Source of the DNA: Astrothelium macrocarpum
Taxonomy: Eukaryota > Ascomycota > Dothideomycetes > Trypetheliales > Trypetheliaceae
NCBI GenBank assembly: GCA_021030915.1
Contig: JAGEMR010000023.1
Location: forward strand, 62,001 to 126,000
Direction: 5' to 3'
DNA length: 64,000 nt
In this document: positions 33,838 to 44,888 of the stretch, piece by piece
Position numbering within the stretch: position 1 is the first letter of the stretch
Layout of the letters: each line of letters starts with the position of its first letter
Notes under the pieces: generated by a model
What the model was told of the DNA's origin: nothing
The model's input: the letters and a program-made list of their open reading frames with translations, nothing else
Databases searched by the model: none
Made by a program: the position numbers and the translations under genes

Positions 33838-35571
33838 ATGGCTGCTATGAACTTCCCCCCTACCCCTCCTTCCACCCCGCCTCGCCGTGTTCCGCGTTGG
33901 GATCCTGTTTCTGTCCTTGAGATACGTGATCCGGACTATGGTGATAAATTCACCTGTCTTGGCTTTACGAAAGAACGACGCCGCTGCAGACTACCACCTC
34001 AAGCAGGAGGCCAAGATGAGGCCTACCAGATGCTTGGTGAACTTGCGTTTTCTTACCCGAACTATGAAAATATGAAGGAAACGCTTAGCAAGATTGCCTA
34101 TGCTGGACTTTGTGGGAGATGGCACAGCCGACGCGACCAAAATCCTCGAGATCACGTCCGCTGGGCCATGGGACGTTGGGAGAAGCGCATGTCCCAGTTC
34201 GAGGCCGATTCTCAGGAAGCTAAACTTGGGCGGTCGTCACCACTTAGAAAAATGGTCGATCCGTCAGAGTTGGAGTCGCCAAAGGTGATTAAGCTCGATG
34301 CTCTGGTGCAAAATCTATTACGGAAGACAGAAAGGCTTGAACGGGAGCTCGACCAAGCTTTACAGACAGAGGCGCAGGCCAGCCGATTAGCTAATGCCAA
34401 AGATCGGCTGCTTGAAACACAAGCACGGCTTGTAACAAACGGGATCAACCTAAAGGAAGAGAAGGCTCAACTAAAACAGGAATTCGACCGAGTCTCTCAG
34501 GAGAATGACAAGCTGAGGAGTGAAATAAACGAAAATGGCCAAGTAAAGAAAGACTTTGATCACGTCTCTCAGGAGAATGAAAAACTGAAGAGCGAGCTCA
34601 ATGAGAAGGATCAATTGAAGGACGACTTCAACCGAATCTCTCAGGAGAACGAAAAACTGAAGAGCGAAATAAGTGAGAAAGATCAACTGGAAAAGGATTA
34701 CGATCATGTCTGCCAGGAGAACGAAAAGCTGAGGAGCGACATGAGTGAGAAAGATCAACTGAAAAAGAATTTCGATCATGTCTGTCAGGAAAACGAAAAG
34801 CTAAAGAGTGGACTGAACGATGCAGAGCAGTTGAAAAAGCAAGTCAACGAGCTCTCTCAGGAAAAGGAAAAGCTCAAGAACGAACTAAGTGGGAAAAATC
34901 AATTGCTCAACAGACAAGTTCAATTTGCAGCTGAGCGAGAGCGAAAGCAAGAGGAAGAAAGAGAGCAAACTGCGAAGCAGCGCTACACTGAGGATTGCGA
35001 AAAGGATGAGCGTCATCAAAAGCAGCTACAAGAAGAGAGAGAATCTAGAAAGGCTCTTGAGAGTCAGTGCCTTGCTCTCGCGTTAGAGCTGAGAAATGAG
35101 CAGACACTGAGGAACGAGCGTGACCGGGAACTACGCATAGCAAACCAACAAACCGAAGCGGAGAGCAGTGAACTCCAGCAACGCCTTCGACAACAACAAG
35201 ACAAGATCGATCGACTACGGAACATCCTCGAGCACGAGCAAGCTCAAAACCAAGCTGTCCAGGAAGATCTCCAGCACGAAAGAGGAAATTTCAGAAAGCT
35301 CATGGAGCTCCACGAACGCGAAGGCACAGTCTTCACGAAGCTCCAAGAGATGTACGAGCGAGAACGGCAGCAGTACCCTCGGCTGCAGGCTGCGTTCCAT
35401 TCGCTTTGGGATGATCAGTCTCATTTGCTGGAAGAGCATAACCGGGTGCAAAGAGAGCTTCGGCAGGTGTATCAAGATGCTTCGAATCAACGTGCACGAA
35501 GGGCGAAGGGTTGGAGCTCTTTTAGGACGCGTATGCAGCGCTTGATATCAAGGCGGAACTCGGGTTCATGA
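33838..35571 (+). CDS. Coiled-coil protein with fungal Cys-motif head and tandem heptad repeats
   Basis: 577 residues from the first ATG at 33838. Residues about 35-100 form a compact head with FTCLGFTKERRRCRLPP and AYAGLCGRWHSRRDQ. The CxG...RC...C...H pattern recurs in uncharacterised fungal proteins and could bind a metal. From about residue 165 to 540 the protein is continuous coiled coil. At 34470-34880 it contains about six near-tandem 23-24-residue units built on DHVSQENEKLKSELNEKDQL, with variations. The tail is basic (RARRAKGWSSFRTRMQRLIS). No membrane segment is seen. The function is unknown; a cytoskeletal or scaffold role would be inference. Confidence 0.75.
   Translation: MAAMNFPPTPPSTPPRRVPRWDPVSVLEIRDPDYGDKFTCLGFTKERRRCRLPPQAGGQDEAYQMLGELAFSYPNYENMKETLSKIAYAGLCGRWHSRRDQNPRDHVRWAMGRWEKRMSQFEADSQEAKLGRSSPLRKMVDPSELESPKVIKLDALVQNLLRKTERLERELDQALQTEAQASRLANAKDRLLETQARLVTNGINLKEEKAQLKQEFDRVSQENDKLRSEINENGQVKKDFDHVSQENEKLKSELNEKDQLKDDFNRISQENEKLKSEISEKDQLEKDYDHVCQENEKLRSDMSEKDQLKKNFDHVCQENEKLKSGLNDAEQLKKQVNELSQEKEKLKNELSGKNQLLNRQVQFAAERERKQEEEREQTAKQRYTEDCEKDERHQKQLQEERESRKALESQCLALALELRNEQTLRNERDRELRIANQQTEAESSELQQRLRQQQDKIDRLRNILEHEQAQNQAVQEDLQHERGNFRKLMELHEREGTVFTKLQEMYERERQQYPRLQAAFHSLWDDQSHLLEEHNRVQRELRQVYQDASNQRARRAKGWSSFRTRMQRLISRRNSGS
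34470..34880 (+). repeat. Tandem ~69-72-bp coding repeats in the coiled-coil gene
   Basis: About six units carry the recurring string tctcaggagaa(t/c)gaaaa, followed by agctgaagagcgaaat and aagatcaactgaa. They encode the QENEKLKS heptad units. High DNA similarity between units suggests recent duplication. Confidence 0.8.
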
Positions 35572-36069
35572 TATTTCTCTTTTTTCCCTTTTCTTTTCTT
35601 TTTTTTTTCTCAATGTAATTGTATTCCATGAAGCCGATACATGTCTACCTGTACAAAAATAGCGTGCATACGAAACTTTGAAGTGGGCTTAAAGCCTTCA
35701 TCTATCCGCTAAGAGCTCACCATCGTAAAGGTGATAGATGAAACCCAGAGCTGGAGGAGTGCTTTCGTAGTCGAGGTCTGGAAATTTAGCTCCATATCTC
35801 CAATTGTCTAATATCTGAGAGGTGGAAGCCTGTCGTAGCTTGTACTAGCCTAGTGTCGATCACCTTCGGCATAAGGCCACGTGAAGAAAAGACATGTCGG
35901 TATTAAGACCGCAGGCTATAAAAACTCAAAAATTTACCCAGCAGAAGTTCTCATATGCCATGTTATTGACTTAGAATGCGTAATACCATTGTTGCGTATA
36001 GACATCCACCAACTCTTTAGACAAGCTATCTTTTCTTCAGAACAGTATCACAATTTAAACTCATTTACG
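35572..36069. other. Intergenic region
   Basis: 500 bp of AT-rich sequence starting with a long T/C tract at about 35578-35612, probably the 3' UTR of the coiled-coil gene. No gene is seen. Confidence 0.4.
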
Positions 36070-36520
36070 TTAGCCAGGGTAAATACAATAAGCTGTTTGA
36101 AAATCTTCGTCTTCTTCGCAGTCGTATCCAAGTGCGCAGTATATGTGAAACTGTAGATCGTCTCGTCTTCTGGGTGTGGTACAATTCAAGAAGACTAAAA
36201 CCCCACGTTCCGTTTCGTATTGACAGTGTGATCCCACAAACTCGGGATGTGCTTCGAAGCCCGGCTGTGGACAGGCATTGATGGGATAAATAAGTGGTGT
36301 TCTTCTGGCGGTCAGTTTTCTTTGGTCGGCCAATGAATTGTGATGTCTTTTAAAGATCAAGTTAGCATGCGTAATGATCGAACAGGGCGACGTATAAAGG
36401 AAAAGCGTTTGTTGGGTTAGACATGGCTCACTTTGGAGAACTTCTGCCGACAGAGTGAATGTCTAAAAAATTGGGTATCCAAAGAAAAGAAAATATGAAG
36501 TCAGTGGATAAAATCTGCAT
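36070..36520 (-). CDS. Candidate small secreted six-cysteine protein with Kex2-type propeptide
   Basis: I assembled exon 36520-36432 and exon 36346-36070, joined by an 85-nt intron with a GTGAGC donor, GCTAAC branch site and AAAG acceptor; the phases close to give 121 residues. The N-terminus MQILSTDFIFSFLWIPNFL is a plausible signal peptide. A basic linker follows and ends at KLTARR (residues 40-45), a Kex2-type dibasic site. The predicted mature part holds all six Cys (55, 71, 85, 100, 106, 117), enough for three disulphides, in ACPQPGF, GSHCQYE, FLNCTTP, YCALGYDC and TAYCIYPG. It lies alone in an AT-rich, gene-poor stretch. The shape fits effector-like or defence peptides, but no homologue is recognised and expression is unproven. 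Confidence 0.5.
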
Positions 36521-37435
36521 TATATTACGAAGATCAACAAATTCAACTTTCAATACGAGCAAATTTCCAACCAGCTTGAACAGTCTTTTATATTATAGAA
36601 AGAAGGAAGAATGGAGGGGGAAAATGGAGACAGGAATGGTGGAAATTTGGAAGCTGATTGGGCTATACCAGCTAAGTGGAACCGGTGAATGATGTAAGGT
36701 AGGATTTCTACATCTATCCCATCGTGTTGGGACGAGGTGGAAACCAGGTTTTCCATTTTATGAGATTTCACCAAAGGATCAATGCGATGAGAAATAATTC
36801 CGTCAACGTCGGTCAATTAGGAAAGCCCGCGGATCAGGAACATTTCCTATGTTGGTGCAGATTTCCGCGATCGTCTATGCAATCTACCAATTGCGACGTG
36901 GCGCTGTAATGAGGGGGAAAAATGGGACGGAGCTTTGAGTAATGAGCGTGGATCCGAATTCGTGAATCCCATCCTTCCGGCAACAGTCATGACGGACAAA
37001 ATTTAGTTGGGTAGAAATTTGGTAAAATTCTGCTGGCTGGGGCTAGGGCCAATCAAAAGCTAATGTCGTAATCATGCGTCATCTACAGCAATTGCCCATT
37101 GGACCGAATTAGGTCTCTGTTTCCAGTGCGCAATCCATTACTCGATTCATAGGAACTATCAATTCATTCGATCTGGCTTTTCTATGACTGAAACTAATAA
37201 CATCACTTATCAACAGGCAGAGAAAAAGCCGTTGTCATTTTTCATTGTGTCGTGACAATCTTGATTGGAAAAGAACTTTTATGGAGCAGTGAGCTCAGGC
37301 GAACCATGGTGCTCAAAGCTTGAGACTTTTAGTCGTCAATTTGTGGCCCCCCTGAGGCGCTCCCTTTAGCTTCAACTTAATATTGACGTGAACTCCAACT
37401 TTTCGACAAATTTCTCGATTTCCGGGGCAACGGGC
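36521..37435. other. AT-rich intergenic region
   Basis: About 0.9 kb between the secreted candidate's start and the reductase's 3' end. No gene is supported. Confidence 0.4.
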
Positions 37436-38680
37436 TTAGATCTGTGCGGCTTCTTTCGCCTCAATTCGTAACAATTGCTTGGCAAGCGTCACAAGAGTAT
37501 CCTCTTTACTGTGAAACTTGACGCCGAGCATCTGTCTGGCAGGCGTGGAGTCTGCCGAAAACTGTATGCTATCATTTAGACTTGCTTATAGTGAAATGTT
37601 GCTCGGCATGTCAACTTACTGCTGCCCCTGGCAAACCATTCATTTCCGGATTACCTCTGGGAACCCGACTTGCTAGTTCTGGAAGATTACTCCTAAGGAT
37701 GTCAGATATTTCCTGGGACGAAATCTGGCCAGTGCAGACGATGAAACGCTTGCTTCCCGCTTCCGGAATCTTCACCGCCTGGACATGGGCAAAAGCCAGA
37801 TCCTCGAAGAATACTGTCAGCTTCATGCTGCTAAACAGGTTTCAGGACGCAAGAGAATGGAGTCTAATAACTCACTCTTGGATCTGTGTAAAGATACAAG
37901 GCGTTGGGAGGCAGCTCGGCATCTTCTTGACTATTCATGAAAAGATTATATATCCTTCCGTTGCTCTCATTTAGATCTTTCAAGCTGTTCAAGCTATGTT
38001 GAAGCGGACCATACACCATGGGAGGGCACATCGTCACCAAGTCAAAATTTACTTTCTTTTCCCTCACAAACGTCCACGCTGCCTCCTCTGCAAACTTCTT
38101 GCTTCCCTGGTAAGCGACGTTGCGTTTGTTTTCATCGAGCGCCTGTGTCCACGTGACAGGATTCCAGTCCTCATTTGTGTGGACTTTCGGTCCGATCTCG
38201 TCCATGTTGGTTAAATCTGCAACGGCCGCAAAAGAACTGGTGATAATGACTCGCCTGACTTCCGGAGCCACAGCCTTCACAGCCTCCAGAATCTGCGTCG
38301 TACCCTTAATTGCTGGATCAAGAAAATCGCGATTACTGCTCACGGCATGATAAAGAAAAGGACTCGCAGTATGGATAACTGTGTCAAAAGGCCTGTCAGG
38401 AGATTTCAAGGCTGAATCAAAGGCATCTGGAGTGGTTATATCGGGGACGATGGCAAAATCCAGGATTCCTGTCCTTGCATATTCGGAAAAGTCTTCAGCA
38501 ACGGCCGAGACTTTAGACTGGGAACGAACGACAGCGCGGACAGACATGCCACACTCCAGAAGCTGAGAAAGGATATGAGATCCACTGAAAGAGTCGATGT
38601 AAGCCCCAGGCTAAGCTGACGATTTGTAGTACATACACAAAGCCGTTTGCTCCAGTAAGAAGAATTCGGGTTGCCTGCAT
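37436..38680 (-). CDS. GRE2-like NADPH-dependent aldehyde/ketone reductase (extended SDR)
   Basis: Exons 38680-38637, 38584-37876, 37820-37620 and 37561-37436 give 359 residues with closed phases. It is an extended SDR of the dihydroflavonol-4-reductase/Gre2 type. The cofactor motif TGANGFVGS starts at residue 9; VIHTASPF and RVIITSSFAAVADL follow; the catalytic motif is YQGSKKFAE; MCPPMVYGP is also typical. The C-terminal exons restore FEDLAFAHVQAVKIPEAGSK and FSADSTPARQMLGVKFHS, as in this family. The third-exon acceptor (ATGAAG|CTG) was chosen by frame; nearby AG sites fail. The substrate is unknown. Confidence 0.87.
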
Positions 38681-39683
38681 TTTTGTAAGGACAGTGCATG
38701 AAATTGTTTTGTTCCTGCTTATTTTTAAAAATCACAAAGCTTCAAGAACACAAGAGCCTCAAAATTTTTCCAAGCGATGCTCATCAAGTCGATGGGAAAA
38801 ATTCGTATCTTAGTAAGCCGTAAATACTTTGAACTTGCTTGAACATTTACTTTCTTCAAATCCAAAACGTCACACAGTACAAGAGCTTTGCCTGGTACCT
38901 TTATATTCACTTCAAACGGAGATTTTGATTTGCTCTAGTCCAGCCTTTCTAGACGCAGCCATGACGCTACAAAATTTACTAATTACCTGTCTGAAGGCAG
39001 CAGGCTGCACCTCTTCAAATTGAGCAACTTGCATCGCGTTATCGTGCGACACCGCCGGGGGAGATTTGGCGTGCAGCTTGCAGCAGTAATGTAGCCGGGG
39101 GTCGGCGGGATTTCTTTGGTTGTCAGCCCCCTTTCGAGGTGAATCAGCATAGGGGAGGGCGGGTCGCAGAGAAAGAGGATGAAGTCAAAAGACGAAAAGG
39201 ATGCAAAAGAAAATACGTCTTTTCTGAATAGAGAGTGGCTAGGCTTGGCGATGTGGCTGTTGCTGGCGGCCCGTCGCACGGGTCATACGATGCCTGGCAA
39301 GCCTCTTGACCGATACCGACAGAAAAGGCTCGATGGGGCTGGCTTTTATAAAAATTTGGTGATCGGGCTTGTTTCTTTGCAAGGACGGCATAGGGCAAAA
39401 TGGCAATGGAACCGTTGGGTCCACTTACGTACCCCAAGATTTGGTTCCGTCGTCGAATACAGCAAGCGTTAGCGAAAGTTCATGGAGAAGTGGTGTTTGG
39501 CAGTCGTTGAAGATTGACTGGGATCGGACCCAATTTGAAGACGGAAACGCCGCCACATGAATTTCTCTGGTATTAACTGCCAATTACATCCGTGACATCT
39601 GCGAGTAGTATAGTACAACCCCATGCCTTTGCAGCCGTCTCCGCTCTGCACCCCGCGCCCCAAAGCTTCCTAATCACTCCTAA
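38681..39683. other. Intergenic region between reductase and rpn6
   Basis: 1.0 kb. It holds the reductase promoter and the rpn6 3' region. Short frames near 39179-39560 show no homology. Confidence 0.4.
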
Positions 39684-41007
39684 TCACTCCAACAACGATG
39701 CCTGATTCGTGTAGAGCACATCCACCACATTACTCAACTTCTCAATCGTCTCCAGCGCGGCATCGTACCCCTGATCGCGCTCGGCTTCATCGTAGACGAT
39801 CAGACACCCGGCTCCTTGGTCCAGCACGCCAATGATAACCTTATCCAGAATCATCTGGCTGAGCTTGCGCTCCACCTGCTGGGTATCCAATCCCACCATG
39901 TGGGCAATATGCGCGATCTCGACCCGGCTGAATGGCTCGATCACTTTGATTAGGTTCTGCTCGAGCATGGCGTCGTACAGCCGGCGCAAGTGCGATGCGA
40001 TGAAGCGGTCGCTGCCTAGCTCAAACCGGTAATCCGACAGCGCGCGCTCGTACTCCTCGAGGCTGCGGTTCGTGTGTGCGCGCGCGACCGCCTTCATGGC
40101 GTCGAGGTTCTTGCCCGCATACCGCAGCGCTTGCTTCGACTTCATTAACGCCGTCACGTCGTCACCGAGGTTCAGCATGATCTTGCAGAGCAGCATGTAT
40201 TGGAGCGCCGACGTGGCTTTGGACGTTTCTTCTTGCGAGTGGTAGCCCTCCATGGCTTCGATGAAATAGGAAAAGGCGGTGTTGAAGTCTTGGTCTTCGG
40301 CGTGGAGCATGCCGGATTGCATGTCCAGACCGGCTTGGAGGAGAGGAGGCGTATAGACAGACGCGGCGGAGGTGCGAGCAGAGGTGAGGGCAGCACGACC
40401 TTTGGGGACATTGCCAAGGGCGTGGTAGACACGAGATTCGAGGAGTTGGACTTCCACGAGGACCAGCTTGTCGTCTAGTCGTTTGAGCTCCTTCAGAAGG
40501 CTGTTGATGAGTTTGAGAGCTTCATAGTAAGACTGCTTTTGCATGTAGAGAGAGACTAATCGCGTCTCGAGATTCTGTCGCAAGAAGCCTCGTTTTTCTG
40601 ATACAGCCCATTCGATACATGACTTGGTGACGGAGATTTGGATATCTACAGTGTTTGGAATGGTGGTGAAAAGATCGAGAAGTTGTCGAACTACGTAAAG
40701 TCAGCTGTGCATTCGTGTCTTCCTGTCGTCGTGATATACCGAGCTTGGCTGTTTTTGCCTTGGCAAATGATGACAGGACGGACCGTGTTTGGGTGATGAG
40801 CTCGGCTAGCTGATTGACTTGTTTGTGATCTCGATAGAGCTCCCCCAGCCCCATCAGAGCATTTTCATAGTCTCTGAGAGATGCATCGGATTGCCCAGGA
40901 CCTTGCGAGAGAATTTCCGTGTATGTCTTTTCAGCCTTTGAAGGATCGGTCTTTCCCAGCTTCTTTGCCTCCTCTATTCGCTCTGCGTTTGACGGACCTT
41001 GTGCCAT
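39684..41007 (-). CDS. rpn6: 26S proteasome lid subunit Rpn6
   Basis: Exons 41007-40740 and 40690-39684 (49-nt intron) give 424 residues, the family size. Rpn6 is a PCI-domain subunit that clamps the lid to the base and core of the 26S proteasome. TPR-like helices come first (SLRDYENALMGLGELYRDHK, SCIEWAVSEKRGFLRQNLET), then the PCI domain, with FIASHLRRLYDAMLEQNLIK, VEIAHIAHMVGLDTQQVERK and ILDKVIIGVLDQGAGCLIVY. The start is the ATG at 41007. It shares a 205-bp divergent promoter with sof1. Confidence 0.95.
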
Positions 41008-41212
41008 TTCGTGAACGTAGGAACGAGACTGGTAAATGATGAGGTTTGGACAGCAAGATGAATCTATTGTTCAGATGATGGGGTGGACAAACATGCAGAC
41101 TGTAAGATGAGCATGTTAGGATAGAGCGCAATAGAAATGCAAGGTATCGGCCTTTGCGAGCTCCGACTGGCTACAGCTTTTCCTCCTCCACAATATCTTG
41201 CAACCCAGCAAA
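41008..41212. promoter_or_regulatory. Compact divergent promoter of rpn6 and sof1
   Basis: These 205 bp lie between two start codons of genes essential in yeast. No specific element such as a proteasome-type GGTGGCAAA box is evident. Confidence 0.5.
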
Positions 41213-42606
41213 ATGGCAAGTAAAACTCGAGTATATCTGGAATATCCGGCTAACTGATTCACTAGAAAATTAAGACACTGTCTCGTTCAACCGCATCCCA
41301 TCAAGCACCTGGCTCCAATGTCTCTCGACAGCCCCGCAATCTCGATCCAGCATTGCATCCATTCGAGAGAGCGAGAGAGTACACCAGAGCTCTAAATGCG
41401 ACTAAGCTCGAGCGCATGTTTTCCCAGCCTTTCATAGCCGATTTTGGAAGAGGGCACGTGGACGGAGTCTACTCGTTATCCAACGATCCGGAATCTCTAG
41501 AGAGATTTGCCAGTGGAAGTGGTGACGGTGTGATCAAAGTCTGGGATGTGCCCAGCAGAGACGAGGTCTGGCAGACACAAGCCCACGAGAATATCGTCAA
41601 GGGACTTTGTTGGACTCGAGATCGGAAGATCCTCTCCTGTGGGACAGACCGCTCAGTCAAGCTTTTCGACCCATACAACACATCAAATGGAAGTACACCC
41701 AGCGCAACCTATCTAGGCCCCACCGCCTTCACAGGAATATCCCACCACCGCTCCCACTCCTCCTTCGCAGCCTCCTCCAACCAAATCTCCATCTACGACC
41801 TCTCCCGCCCCTCCAGCACCCCTACCCAGACGCTCTCCTGGCCCACCTCCGTCGACACCTACACCTCCGTGGCCTTCAACCCCGTCGAGCCCTCTCTCCT
41901 CGCCAGCACTTCCACCGACCGCGCGCTCACCATCTTCGACCTCCGCACCAACTCGCCCGCCTTCCCGCGCACCGTCCTCACGCTCGCCGCCAACAGCGTG
42001 GCGTGGAACCCGATGGAAGCGTTCAACCTCGCGCTCGCCTCCGAAGACCACAACATCTACCTGTTCGACGCGCGGCACACGCGGCGCGCGCTCAACGTGC
42101 TGCACGACCACGTCGCCGCCGTCATGGGCGTCGCGTGGTCGCCCACGGGCGCCGAGCTGGTCAGCGGCGGCTACGACCGCAGCGTGCGCCTGTGGCGGCG
42201 CGACGCGGGCCACTCGCGCGATGTGTACACGACGAAGCGCATGCAGCGCGTGTTTGCCGTCGCGTTCAGCGCCGATGCGCGGTACGTCGTGAGTGGCTCG
42301 GACGATGGCAATGTGCGGCTGTGGCGGGCGCAGGCGGCGGAGCGCGGCGGGGTGAAGAGCGCGGCGGAGAGGCAGAAGAGGGAGTATGATGAGGCGTTGA
42401 AGGAGAGGTATAAGCATATGCCGGAGATTAAGCGGATTCTGAGGCATAGGCATTTGCCGAGGCAGGTGAAGAAGGCGGCGGAGATTAAGAGGGAGGAGTT
42501 GGGGAGCTTGAAGAGGAGGGCGGAGAATGAGAGGAGGCATAGTAAGAAGAAGGGGAAGAGGCCGAGGGTAGAGAGGGAGAAGATGGTGTTGGCGAGGGAG
42601 GAGTAG
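41213..42606 (+). CDS. sof1: Sof1/DCAF13-like WD-repeat ribosome biogenesis factor
   Basis: Sof1 is an SSU-processome component needed for 18S rRNA maturation in the nucleolus. The start codon is a 3-nt exon at 41213-41215, followed by a 50-nt GC-AG intron (ATG|GCAAGT) and exon 41266-42606, giving 447 residues. This yields MKIKTLSRSTASHQAPGSNV, the expected Sof1 start; no in-frame ATG exists in the second exon before LERMF. WD repeats include GHVDGVYSLSNDPESLERFA, ASGSGDGVIKVWDV, CGTDRSVKLFD, SGGYDRSVRLWRR and SGSDDGNVRLWRA. The conserved basic Sof1 tail follows, with YKHMPEIKRILRHRHLPRQV. The gene is GC-rich and shifts from C-ending to G-ending codons towards its 3' end. Confidence 0.93.
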
Positions 42607-43037
42607 GAGGGTGTGAGTTACTGCATTTTATGGGATGGGGAGTGCATTGCTTGGCGTTTGTGAGGATTAGATGGCAGGAACGTTCATTGGGCGTCATGGC
42701 TAGATATCAAAACTGCTTTTGCTCTGGTTGCATGAGAATGAAAAATGACAAGAAGCAGGACAATGCATATTTGAGGTCTATAATGCGAAGTTATCTAATT
42801 TCTACATGATACAAAGTAATTCTTTTTTCGATTTCGAAAACAGAAACAGCAGAAACAGAACACCTAGCTTCATCTCCCACGAATCCATGTGATAACAGAT
42901 TCCATCATTAAAACAAGTCTTGACGCACCAGAGAAATGCAATAGACATTGTGAGAAAGCTGTTGATACACCCCGAAAGCCAACCTTGGCCCTGGCCACTC
43001 GCCCGCAGAGCGGCTCTCGGCGCAGTCTTAAGGGCTC
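42607..43037. other. Convergent 3' region
   Basis: 430 bp between the 3' ends of sof1 and the mutase gene; AT-rich in the middle. No gene is seen. Confidence 0.4.
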
Positions 43038-44888
43038 TCAAGGCTTGAGTGGCTTATCGTCAGAGCGAATGCCCTGGCGGCTCCTGAAGAACTGCGCGCC
43101 ATCTACCAATCTCCGCTCACTGTTGACGCGGGTGTTGACAAAGTCGGGGTAGTTGAGAGTAAGCTCGGCAGCGCCGTTGACGATATTATCAGCAGCCTCA
43201 ACACCGAGCATGAAGCTGTGGTCTTGGTTGCCGACCTCGTATCGCCAAGAGCCGAAGCGACCGCGCGAGTAGATGCCGCGGTCTTGCAGGGCAGGCAGCA
43301 ACTTGGTGAGCGCGCCCTCACGCTCGAGCGACGGGGTTGGGTAGCCGTGGTCGAACCGGCGGTGGTAGGTCGACACAATCTCATCTCCAGGCTTGAGCAT
43401 CTCGGTGTTGACGAGTCCCTGGATTGAGTCTCGGAGGAGATTGGCCTGGTCGACGGGCTTCATGCTAGACTCGGAGACTTCGAGCATGATGGACCAGTAA
43501 GGACCCTCGCGAGCTTCGGTGGAGCTTGGCTTGGACCCATCGGCGAGCTGCATAGTGACGAGCTTGGTGGAGGCTTGGGGTTGGTTGTAGGGTGAGTAGT
43601 TGGAGAAGATGGTGGCGCGGTAGAAGGGGCAGTTGTCTTCAGGGAAGTAGAGCTGATATGAATGTTAGCTTCCACGTCGTAGAATAATGCAGACTTTTGG
43701 GGATGATGGTGTTGCTTACCCAACACTTGTCACCAATACGCTCAGGACGTTCACCACGGATACCGACACCAATGACGTGAGTGCTGGAGTAGAAGAGTTC
43801 TTTGCTCAAGTCAATGAGAGACTTGTCCCCGATCTGCTCAACAAGAGAGTCTACGGCCATTGTAGAGACGAGCTTCTGATATTTGACGGTGGTGCCGTCC
43901 TTGAGTTGAACCTTCTTGGCGTCCGCGTCAACCTTGGTGACAGCACCATGTTCACCAAACCGCTTATTCTTCTGAGGTAAGGTCTTTGCAACGGAGATCC
44001 AAATGTTGCCAGTTCCCCCAACTGCTGGGAAGCGGAAAGTGGCATTGGGACCCCAGTTACCGGCAGTCTTCTGAAGGATGACGTTTTGGGTGATCATCTT
44101 GAGGTTGGGTGCTGCGACACGCTCACCAAGCCATGCACATTGCATCTGTCCTCAGATTAACAATTGCTGCTTGAATTGCTTCGGTAAGATCTGTCTTACC
44201 TTTGTCGTTGGCACAGCCCAGACTTTGTAGTTGTATGGTGTCATGAAACAATCCGCGACGCCCTTGCCCATGGACCTCAAAATCCACTCATTGAAGTTGG
44301 TGGGTTTTGTATTTGCGACACGCGACTCAAGTGTGGCATCAATCATGCCGTCCATGCATTTGACTTGATCTTCCTTTGGCAACATTGAGATGTTGTTCTG
44401 GAATGGGTACGGAACCCAGAGACCCTTGTACCTGACATAGGAAATACGTTGATGTGTGTACCAATCATCCTCCTTAGGAAGTGCTTCGTTGATACAATCG
44501 TCAAAGTATTTGTAGTGGGAGAAGATGACATGGCCACCGACGTCGTACAGCTAGGTATTATTTAGTTCTGCAGCGCTGGATAGCAGTAGATGGTATGTTG
44601 GTGGACGTACGAAGCCTTCAGGAGTAATATCTGTGGAGGCGAGTCCACCAGGAGTTTCGTTGGAATCGACAATTAGCCATGATGGACCATCCTAGGGATT
44701 CGTCAGAAGCTGTAAAAGGCCGACTCAGGTAAATTGTAATTGTAGCTTACAATCTGGTGAAGACGCTTTGCTGCTCCAAGGCCGGTAGGACCTGCGCCGA
44801 TGACGAGCACATCAACATCACTACCAAAAAAAAAAGTCAATGACTGGCAATTGTTTTGAGGCTGGCAAGCTCACATTTCTTTGCTCAT
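43038..44888 (-). CDS. ugmA: UDP-galactopyranose mutase
   Basis: This flavoenzyme converts UDP-galactopyranose to UDP-galactofuranose in the cytosol, feeding galactomannan and glycan synthesis in fungal walls. Six exons: 44888-44875 (14 nt), 44820-44751, 44691-44611, 44550-44200, 44145-43720 and 43652-43038, giving 518 residues with closed phases. The FAD-binding motif is DVLVIGAGPTGLGAAKRL. Other marks are LASTDITPEGFLYDVGGHVI, WVPYPFQNNISMLP, TPYNYKVWAVPTTKMQCAWL and, near the C-terminus, GIYSRGRFGSWRYEVGNQDH with the flavin-binding GVEAADNI. Length and sequence match the eukaryotic mutases of aspergilli. The divergent neighbour is a nucleotide-sugar-type transporter. Confidence 0.93.

Noticed and set aside
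41607..42540. Long frames on both strands over sof1 (260 and 275 codons)
   Set aside because: Shadows created by GC-rich codon use; the WD-repeat frame explains the region.
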